64,000 bases of DNA from JBNLAN01 sp050302175 (lineage in GTDB: Bacteria > Pseudomonadota > Zetaproteobacteria > Mariprofundales > Mariprofundaceae). Made by a program: the position numbers and the translations under genes. The number at the start of each line of letters is the position of its first letter. The first letter of the stretch is position 1. The stretch is from assembly GCA_050302175.1 (NCBI GenBank), contig JBNLAN010000013.1, positions 62,001 to 126,000 on the forward strand, written 5' to 3'. The notes beneath the pieces were generated by a model. It was given only the letters and a program-made list of their open reading frames with translations, was not told where the DNA came from and did no database searches. Shown here piece by piece: positions 57,537 through 64,000 of this stretch.

Positions 57537-59636
57537 CTAGACCGGCTCAAGCGCCGCATACTTCAACATCAGTCGCTTCAGACCCACCCGGCGAAACTGC
57601 ACGCTCACCCGTACCGCATCGCCGCTGCCTTCCACGCCCAGCAACACACCCTCGCCAAAAGTCGGATGGCGGACATTGCAGCCGATCTGCAACCCTTCAT
57701 GCGTCGAACTCCCCGATTGGGCAGGTTGCGCCTCATATCCCTCTTCCTTCTCCAATACCTCGGGCGGCAAACTCTTGATAAAGCGACTGGGCATCGGGTA
57801 GCTCATCTCGCCAAACAGCCTGCGGATTCTAGCGCTGGTCAGCAGCAACTGCTCCTTGGCACGCGTAATCCCCACATAGAGCAGGCGCCGCTCCTCGGCT
57901 ATCCCCGACTCCCCCTCATCGAGCGCCCGCTGATGCGGCAACATGCCCTCTTCAACACCGGCCAGCACCACCGTATCAAACTCCAGCCCCTTGGCGCGAT
58001 GCAGGCTCATCAACGAAATGACATTATCGTCATCCGGGTCGCTCCGGTCTTCACCGGCTTGCAACAACGCCGCCCGATCCATGAATTCGACGGGGGTAAG
58101 TCCTTCGCCCATGGATAGCTCGATGTAACGCTGAAGCTCGCGGATGTTTTCCAGACGCGTCTCCGCCTCGAGTTCGCCACGCGCCTCCAGGCTTTTGATA
58201 TAGCCACTCTCTTCGAGCAAGGCCATCAAGCCGCGGTCGGGCAGGGCGCTGGCGGTCTGCCGCAAATCGCGCATCAGTTGCGCAAGCGGCTCCAGCTTTT
58301 TCGCCGTCCCTTCCGCCTGTCCCCCCGCAACCACATCCAGCCACTCATGCGCACGCAGGCCCGAAGCACTCAGCATCTGGCGCAACGACTCCTGCCCCTG
58401 CGTACCGATGCCGCGCTTCGGAGTGTTGCAGATACGAAGCAATTGCAGACTATCGCCACACCCCTGCAACAACGCCCAATAGGCCATCGCATCTCTGATC
58501 TCCATACGCTCGAAAAAGCCGACACCACCGATGATGCGGTAGGGCAGGCCCTCCTCGCGCAGCACCTGCTCGATCGGCAGCGATTGACGATTAGAGCGAT
58601 AAAGCACAGCCATCTCCTGCCACGCCACGCCGGCATCCCGGCGACTGCGCAAAAAACGTTGTATCCGGCGTGCCTCGTCATACTCGTCGTTACAGACCAG
58701 CCAGCGGGGGCGCTCACCCTCTCCACGCACCGCCCGCAACACTTTTTCGTGCCGGTCGCTATTGGAATGGATCACCGCATTGGCAAGCTTCAGAATACTT
58801 TGAGAGGAGCGATAGTTCTCCTCCAGTTTATGGATGCCGGCGTTTTTCCAGATATGCTCAAAATCCAGAATATGGCGCACATCGGCTCCGCGCCAGCCGT
58901 AGATGCTCTGATCGTCGTCGCCGACCACGGTGAGATTACGATGATCTTCACACAACAGCGTCAGCCAGCGCGACTGCACCGGATTGGTATCCTGATATTC
59001 GTCCACCAGCACATGATCAAAGCGGGATTTGAGTGCCGCCGCCACCTCCGGATACTCGGAGAGCAGGCGCACCACGTTGAGAAGCAGATCGGAGAAATCC
59101 ATGCGCTGCAGATGTTTTAGTTCGGCCTGATACTGTCCGTAGAGCTCGCGCAGGCTGATACCGTTCCAGTGATCTTCCGGTGCCTGCTCAAAGCTCACCC
59201 CCGCATGCTTGCAGTGCTCGATCCAGCTCATCACGTAGGAGGGGTGCAGCACATCGCTCGAAATATTGCGTGCTTTCAGGATACGTTTAACCAGCACTTT
59301 TTGGTCATCCGCATCAATCACCTGAAAATCACGCGGATAATCAAGCGCCTCCGCATAACGGCGCAGAAAACGCAGTGAGATGGCATGGAAGGTGCCGGAG
59401 ACCACACCGCCACCATCGTCACCAATCAAATCGCTCAGCCGGCTTTTCAGCTCTGCCGCCGCCTTGTTGGTAAAGGTCACGGCAAGAATGCGATGCGGTG
59501 CAATGCGCCGCTCGCCGATCAGATATCCTATGCGATGAACGATGGTGCGCGTTTTGCCGGAGCCTGCCGCGGCCAGAATCAGTTGCGGCCCATCTCCGGC
59601 CGTGGCGGCCTGCTGCTGCGCCTCATTGAGCTGCAC
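57537..59636 (-). CDS. UvrD/PcrA-type DNA helicase
   Basis: 699 aa superfamily 1 helicase. Walker A AAAGSGKTRT near residues 22-31, VTFTNKAAAELKSR, Walker B LVDEYQDTNPVQ, GDDDQSIYGWRGA, and the C-terminal tail with HPTFGEGVLLGVEG as in PcrA/UvrD. It acts in nucleotide excision and mismatch repair or replication restart. Shorter than E. coli UvrD; Rep is less likely given the tail. Confidence 0.92.
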   Translation of the reverse strand: MQLNEAQQQAATAGDGPQLILAAAGSGKTRTIVHRIGYLIGERRIAPHRILAVTFTNKAAAELKSRLSDLIGDDGGGVVSGTFHAISLRFLRRYAEALDYPRDFQVIDADDQKVLVKRILKARNISSDVLHPSYVMSWIEHCKHAGVSFEQAPEDHWNGISLRELYGQYQAELKHLQRMDFSDLLLNVVRLLSEYPEVAAALKSRFDHVLVDEYQDTNPVQSRWLTLLCEDHRNLTVVGDDDQSIYGWRGADVRHILDFEHIWKNAGIHKLEENYRSSQSILKLANAVIHSNSDRHEKVLRAVRGEGERPRWLVCNDEYDEARRIQRFLRSRRDAGVAWQEMAVLYRSNRQSLPIEQVLREEGLPYRIIGGVGFFERMEIRDAMAYWALLQGCGDSLQLLRICNTPKRGIGTQGQESLRQMLSASGLRAHEWLDVVAGGQAEGTAKKLEPLAQLMRDLRQTASALPDRGLMALLEESGYIKSLEARGELEAETRLENIRELQRYIELSMGEGLTPVEFMDRAALLQAGEDRSDPDDDNVISLMSLHRAKGLEFDTVVLAGVEEGMLPHQRALDEGESGIAEERRLLYVGITRAKEQLLLTSARIRRLFGEMSYPMPSRFIKSLPPEVLEKEEGYEAQPAQSGSSTHEGLQIGCNVRHPTFGEGVLLGVEGSGDAVRVSVQFRRVGLKRLMLKYAALEPV

Positions 59637-59640
59637 TGGC

Positions 59641-61446
59641 CTATTTGCCCTGCTCGCCGTGCTTGACGATCAAACGGTGATAGGTCGAAAAAACGGCATT
59701 TCGCGACAGAATGCCAAGCACCTTTCTCGGATTATCTTTCGACACTACCGGCATCTGCTCAAAGGTGTTGCGATCGAGCATATCGATCGCCTCCAGCAAG
59801 CTTCCCGCTTCGGAAATCACCTGTACGCCCTTGTTCGCCACTTCGGCCGCCACCACCACCTGATCAAGGCTGACATCGAGCAGCCAGGATTGCAGATCAT
59901 CGAAGGTGACGATGCCGATCATCTCCTCGTTGTCATCCACCACCTGCACACAACCCTTACCGGAAGAGACATAAATCTGCTTCAGCTCCTCCAGCCGCGC
60001 ATGCTCTGATACGCTGGGAATCGGCCGCCAGGGAATCTGCGTCACCGGCACGCTGCGCATCCAGGAGCGCTCCAGCCCCCATCCGGTATCAATGCCACGC
60101 GCCTCCAGTGATTCGGTGATGACCGACTCGCGGCCAAATGCGCGCTTCACCAGCGTGGAGACGATACACGCCGCCATGAGCGGTACCATGATGTGATAAT
60201 CACCTGTCATTTCAAACACCATCAGGATGGTACTCATCGGGGCCTGTACCGTGGCCGCCAGCAGCGCCCCGCACCCCACCAGCGCATAGGCGCCATAGGT
60301 CTCAGACATGGATGGAAACCAGCCATGGGCAATGCCGCCAAACATCGCACCGGTGGTCGCGCCAATGAAGAGTGATGGCCCGATCATGCCGCCGCCGAAA
60401 CCGCCGCCGGAACACATCACACTGGTCGCGACCTTGGCAACCAGCAGCATGCCGAGGAACAGCCAGATCGGCAGCATCGCGCCGTGCACATCCGGAACAA
60501 GTTTCTCCAGTAGCATGGAGTCCACCGTGCCATAACCGATGGACATAATCTCCGGCATGATCAACGCCACCATTCCCAAAATCAGCCCGGCCGCAACCGG
60601 GCGAAACATAATGTCCGGCACATAGCGCTCAAACAGCCTGCGCGCGACCGGCAGGCTTTTGACCATGCTGGTCGCAATCAGGCCGCAAATCGCGCCGAGA
60701 ATAATATAGGCAGGAATTTCCAGGCTCGAAACCAGCCGGAATTCAGGAATGGTAAAGAGTGGAAAGTTCCCGAGTTCGGCACGGGTAATAATGGTGGCTA
60801 CCACGGCAGAGAGAACGATCGGGCTGAAAGTGGCAATGGCATAATCGGCCAGGATCACCTCCAGCGAAAACAGCACCCCGGCAATCGGCGCATTGAACGA
60901 GGCGGCAATACCTGCTGCCACACCACAGCCCAGCAGTATGCGCAAATGTTGCTCGTTGAGCCCCAGCCGCTGGCCGAGCAGAGAGGCAATGGCCGCGCCC
61001 AGCGCCACCGTTGGCGCTTCCCGGCCCATCGACGCGCCACTACCTACCGCGGCAATGGCGCTAAGCGCTTCACCGGAGGCCTTGCGGGCATCAATCTTGC
61101 CGCGCCGCTCCGAAAGCGACTCAATCACGCCGGGGATGAAGCGGGCATTCTCCGGATTTAGCCAGTATTTATTGATCCATCCGCTTACCAGCCCGCCGCA
61201 CACTGGCGCTGCAATAAAAATCCACCAGGGGATGGTATCCAGCGTAAGCGACCAGAGGCGGCTGCCGGTCCAGAAATAACTTAAGCCTTCGATCCCGAAG
61301 CGCAGTCCCAGCGCCCCGTATCCGGCCAGAATGCCGACAAACACCGCCAGAATTCCAAGATAGAGCGTTTCATGGTTGCGCAACCAGCTTAATCCCTGCT
61401 CAATGCCGAGCCTGAACGACCCCTGACTGTTTGTATCGCTTTGCAC
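59641..61446 (-). CDS. ClC-family chloride channel/transporter with CBS pair
   Basis: 601 aa from GTG 61446, which has GGAGGT 9 bases upstream; the frame also runs up to TTG 61527 without support. About ten to twelve membrane helices with GSGASMGREAPTVALGA (GREAP in place of GREGP, gating Glu kept) and SGGGFGGGMIGPSLFIGA, then two CBS domains (about 470-600). It lies 4 bases downstream of nothing on its strand and its stop is 4 bases before the helicase start. Transport of chloride or nitrate is likely. Confidence 0.85.
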   Translation of the reverse strand: MQSDTNSQGSFRLGIEQGLSWLRNHETLYLGILAVFVGILAGYGALGLRFGIEGLSYFWTGSRLWSLTLDTIPWWIFIAAPVCGGLVSGWINKYWLNPENARFIPGVIESLSERRGKIDARKASGEALSAIAAVGSGASMGREAPTVALGAAIASLLGQRLGLNEQHLRILLGCGVAAGIAASFNAPIAGVLFSLEVILADYAIATFSPIVLSAVVATIITRAELGNFPLFTIPEFRLVSSLEIPAYIILGAICGLIATSMVKSLPVARRLFERYVPDIMFRPVAAGLILGMVALIMPEIMSIGYGTVDSMLLEKLVPDVHGAMLPIWLFLGMLLVAKVATSVMCSGGGFGGGMIGPSLFIGATTGAMFGGIAHGWFPSMSETYGAYALVGCGALLAATVQAPMSTILMVFEMTGDYHIMVPLMAACIVSTLVKRAFGRESVITESLEARGIDTGWGLERSWMRSVPVTQIPWRPIPSVSEHARLEELKQIYVSSGKGCVQVVDDNEEMIGIVTFDDLQSWLLDVSLDQVVVAAEVANKGVQVISEAGSLLEAIDMLDRNTFEQMPVVSKDNPRKVLGILSRNAVFSTYHRLIVKHGEQGK

Positions 61447-61544
61447 GCCGACCTGACCTCCGCGACTGATCCAATGCCGCCAACTGTAACGCCTTTCTGC
61501 ACATGCCGATAGTTGCGGGGAAAACAAACCGTTAACATGTCGGC

Positions 61545-62477
61545 ATGTTCTCCATTCTGCTGGGCATGAGCGCCATCATCATTGCGGGCATCGGCTGGCG
61601 CCTGCTGCTCGGCAGTCAAAAGGCCGAAGCGGTTCGCGGCCACCTCACACGTGGCGTATACGACATTTTCCTGCCTGCTCTGGTCCTGCACGTGATGTGG
61701 CAAACCGAGGTCAATCTCAACACGATACGCCTGCCTCTGGTCGCCATTGCCTGTGTACTGCTTTCACTTCTCACCGCGGCTCTGGTTTATCAGGAGGGGC
61801 GCTGGTTCCCCTCCGGCTTCAGAAGCAAGCGTGCAGCTGCCGGGGCCCTGCTGCTGGCTGCCTCTTTCGGTAACTTCACCTATCTTGGCCTGCCGGTACT
61901 GACACAAACCTTCGGACCGGACATGCAATCGGTGGCCATCTATTTCGACCTGTTTGCCAGCACGCCGCTGCTATTCACCGTTGGCGTGATGCTGGCGCGC
62001 AAATATGGAACGAGCCATGAACCGCTTGGCCGCGTTCCCGGTTTTTTGAAAGTGCCCGCCGTGTGGGCAGCTGTTGCCGGGGTAATGTTCAGCGCCATGC
62101 ATATCGGCATGCCTGGCTGGCTGAAAGAGAGCCTTGAGGTGCTCGGTGCCGCCGTGGTGCCGCTGATGCTGCTCTCCATCGGCATGGCGCTACGCTGGCA
62201 GAGCGGCTGGGCAACACGCATTCCGGTGCTGTTGCCAATGCTGGCAATCCAGCTTTTATGGATGCCGCTAATCGCCTGGGCCATGAGTATCGGCGTGGGC
62301 ATGCCGGCCGAACTGCTCGCACCGGTCATCGTGGAGGCGGCCATGCCCTGCATGGTGCTGGGGCTGGTGATTTGCGACCGCTTCAAACTCGATTCCGGCC
62401 TCTATGCCGAAGCGGTAACTGTTTCCACGGCACTTTCCCTGTTCACACTACCGATGTGGTTGCACCTCTCTTCCTGA
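61545..62477 (+). CDS. AEC family (auxin efflux carrier-like) transporter
   Basis: 310 aa with about ten helices. GVYDIFLPALVLHVMWQ and the repeat-like SFGNFTYLGLPVLTQTFG are marks of the family (bile-acid/arsenite-like fold). It diverges from the ClC gene with about 100 bases between starts. Substrate unknown, possibly malate or auxin-like acids. Confidence 0.85.
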   Translation: MFSILLGMSAIIIAGIGWRLLLGSQKAEAVRGHLTRGVYDIFLPALVLHVMWQTEVNLNTIRLPLVAIACVLLSLLTAALVYQEGRWFPSGFRSKRAAAGALLLAASFGNFTYLGLPVLTQTFGPDMQSVAIYFDLFASTPLLFTVGVMLARKYGTSHEPLGRVPGFLKVPAVWAAVAGVMFSAMHIGMPGWLKESLEVLGAAVVPLMLLSIGMALRWQSGWATRIPVLLPMLAIQLLWMPLIAWAMSIGVGMPAELLAPVIVEAAMPCMVLGLVICDRFKLDSGLYAEAVTVSTALSLFTLPMWLHLSS

Positions 62478-62514
62478 CCCCCTCATCCTCACCAAGTTGA
62501 GCTACACTGGAGAC

Positions 62515-62943
62515 ATGAACCATCATTCCGGTTGGGAAAACCCCGACGATGAAACTATTCGCACACTGCTGCGTTCGGCCAAAAACATCGCCGTGGTGGG
62601 CTGCTCGCCGAAACCCGACCGCACCAGCCACCAGATTGCCGCATTTTTATTGGCGCAGGGCTACAACATGATTCCGGTGCATCCGCAGGCCGAGTCCATC
62701 CTCTGGCAAAAATGTTATCCAACGCTTGCCGATATCCCGGTGCCAGTCGATATCGTCGATGTGTTTCGCAAGCCCGAATTCACGCCGCCGATTGCCGAAG
62801 CGGCCGTTGCCATCGGGGCCAAATCGCTGTGGCTGCAACTGGGCATTGCGAATGAAGAGAGCTGGCGGATTGCCACCGAAGGCGGTCTCACCTGTATTAT
62901 GGATCGCTGTATCGCGGTCATGTACCGCCAGCTGTTGCAATAA
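62515..62943 (+). CDS. CoA-binding domain protein
   Basis: 142 aa from ATG 62515 (TGGAG site 5 bases upstream). NIAVVGCSPKPDRTSHQIAAFL and YNMIPVHPQAES... VDIVDVFRKPEF are typical of the small YccU-like CoA-binding family with a Rossmann fold. It shares bases with the next start (TAATG). Confidence 0.9.
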   Translation: MNHHSGWENPDDETIRTLLRSAKNIAVVGCSPKPDRTSHQIAAFLLAQGYNMIPVHPQAESILWQKCYPTLADIPVPVDIVDVFRKPEFTPPIAEAAVAIGAKSLWLQLGIANEESWRIATEGGLTCIMDRCIAVMYRQLLQ

Positions 62944-63257
62944 TGTCCGGCGTTATCCACTGGGATCCCAAGGCAGACGGAGAGCTCTGCCTGGCGAACA
63001 TGCGCTGGAAACTGGAGAAGCTGGGCTATACGGTTTTTGTTTACTCCTATCCTGCCGGAACCCGTTTTCCACCGCATTCGCACAACATGGATAAAATGGA
63101 TGGCGTGCTTTCCGGCCAGTTCCAGCTGGATATGGATGGAGAATCAGTCGTCCTTGGGCCCGGAGATATACTGGAAATCCCAAGAGGAGTTGAACATTCG
63201 GCGGAAGTAGTGGGCAAGGAGACTGTACTCTCGCTCGACGCATATAAGCCCGACTAA
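62943..63257 (+). CDS. Cupin domain protein
   Basis: 104 aa. Metal-binding histidines in RFPPHSHNMDKMDGVLSG and IPRGVEHSAEV, single cupin barrel. Opening MSGVIHWDPKADGE. Start overlaps the previous stop. A second gene with a matching opening begins at 63963, so the pair is a tandem duplication around DUF1614. Confidence 0.88.
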   Translation: MSGVIHWDPKADGELCLANMRWKLEKLGYTVFVYSYPAGTRFPPHSHNMDKMDGVLSGQFQLDMDGESVVLGPGDILEIPRGVEHSAEVVGKETVLSLDAYKPD

Positions 63258-63272
63258 TCATACATCCGGCAC

Positions 63273-63953
63273 ATGCGCAATCCGTTTTCTCCACTTTATC
63301 TGCTCGGCTTCGTGCTGCTGCTCATCTTTCTGGTGGTGTTTGTGCAAATGGGGCTGCTGTCGCTGGCCATGGAAAAACTCGGGCTATCGATGGGGCAGGG
63401 TATGCTGCTGCTGTTTGCATCGCTATTCGGCAGCGCCATCAACCTGCCGGTCACCACCATCAAAGCCGAACGGCCCGTGCCGGATGAAAAGCTGAATGAA
63501 AACTTGCCGAACCCGCGCAGGCTGCTGCACCTGCCTGTGATTCCGTTCACCGGACACACCATCATCGCGATGAATGTGGGAGGGTGTTTAGTGCCGCTGG
63601 TATTCTCGGCCAGCCTGATTGTCCGTTTCACGCTTGATTTGCCAACGCTGTTGCTTGCCATCGGTGTGACTTCCGCAATCTGCTATGTCGCCAGCCGCCC
63701 CATCCCCGGCATAGGCATAGGCATGCCCATCTTTATCGCGCCACTCACCGCGGCTCTGGTCGCCTTGTTTATTGATAACGATCTGGCCGCACCACTCGCC
63801 TATATCTCCGGCACGCTCGGGGTGCTGATCGGCGCCGACCTGCTGCGCATGCGGGATATCGCCAAGCTTGGCACCCCGTTCGCCTCCATCGGCGGCGCCG
63901 GTACCTTCGATGGTATTTTCCTTACCGGCATCGTCGCTGTCTTGCTAACCTAA
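63273..63953 (+). CDS. DUF1614 membrane protein
   Basis: 226 aa with about seven helices (LLLIFLVVFVQMGLLSLAMEKLG, LLLFASLFGSAINLP, GTLGVLIGADLLRMRDI) and the motif SIGGAGTFDGIFLTGIVAVLL near the C-terminus. Family function unknown. Lies between the two cupin genes. Confidence 0.85.
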   Translation: MRNPFSPLYLLGFVLLLIFLVVFVQMGLLSLAMEKLGLSMGQGMLLLFASLFGSAINLPVTTIKAERPVPDEKLNENLPNPRRLLHLPVIPFTGHTIIAMNVGGCLVPLVFSASLIVRFTLDLPTLLLAIGVTSAICYVASRPIPGIGIGMPIFIAPLTAALVALFIDNDLAAPLAYISGTLGVLIGADLLRMRDIAKLGTPFASIGGAGTFDGIFLTGIVAVLLT

Positions 63954-63962
63954 TAGCTGATT

Positions 63963-64000
63963 ATGGAAGTCATTCACTGGGATACGAAGCAGGACGGCGA
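63963..64000 (+). CDS. Second cupin-like gene, 5' end only (cut by window edge)
   Basis: ATG 63963 opens MEVIHWDTKQDG, closely matching the start of the cupin at 62943 (MSGVIHWDPKADG). Only 12 codons are visible. A tandem paralog is the best reading; the rest lies beyond the window. Confidence 0.6.
   Translation, partial: MEVIHWDTKQDG

Overview
This window reads as chromosomal DNA of a Gram-negative proteobacterium. It carries lnt, a heptose-bisphosphatase gene, a MipA/OmpV outer-membrane protein, rpoN with a regulatory phosphotransferase (PTS) operon, and grxD/bolA. Three periplasmic c-type cytochromes and a CbbQ/CbbO RuBisCO-activase pair suggest a chemolithoautotroph. A Mariprofundus-like zetaproteobacterium is my best guess, but this is inference and I could not search a database. 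Most genes are GC-balanced (mid-50s % by eye). A few AT-rich genes (3688-4392, 25981-26430, 38407-38988) look acquired.

1-8.3 kb: edge of a dialkylresorcinol-type secondary-metabolite cluster. It holds the C-terminal part of a flavin-dependent halogenase-like enzyme, a DarB-type ketosynthase III, a DarA-type condensing enzyme, a BtrH-domain protein, an ABC-2 exporter and a MipA/OmpV protein. An AT-rich HEPN/AbiU2-like gene sits inside it. 8.5-16.3 kb: a small secreted protein, an Smr protein, then the conserved block miaB-phoL-ybeY-corC-lnt-gpsA and smpB. miaB appears to start at CTG. 16.3-18.2 kb: three tandem paralogous cytochromes c, two of them carrying a linker plus a C-terminal coiled coil. 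18.3-25.9 kb: clpB behind a sigma32-like promoter, a PrsK/PrsR-like two-component pair, dapA, and a SpoIIAA-like protein coupled to an unknown protein.

26-38.2 kb: a lipoprotein, a ferredoxin-like protein, bioB, the operon rpoN-hpf-ptsN-hprK-rapZ-EIIA-ptsH-ptsI (no sugar permease), grxD-bolA, a CAU tRNA, rhlB and yebC. 38.2-43.3 kb: an AT-rich recombinase-core-like protein behind an operator-like palindrome, a structured intergenic region, an amino-acid permease, and a secreted 14-repeat beta-propeller protein with a Gly/Cys C-terminal sorting tail. 43.3-49.1 kb: cbbQ and cbbO separated by a palindromic element, then a hybrid histidine kinase. 49.1-64 kb: mostly housekeeping genes (short ArgA, recN, NAD kinase, gmhB, plsC, corA, an FNR-type oxidoreductase, arsC, uvrD/pcrA, a ClC channel, an AEC carrier). 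The end holds a CoA-binding protein, a cupin, DUF1614 and the start of a second cupin cut by the window edge.

Functional themes: (i) synthesis and export of a possibly halogenated resorcinol lipid; (ii) electron transfer by soluble cytochromes that may self-assemble through coiled coils; (iii) nitrogen/carbon regulation through sigma54 and a permease-less PTS; (iv) carbon fixation support by CbbQO.
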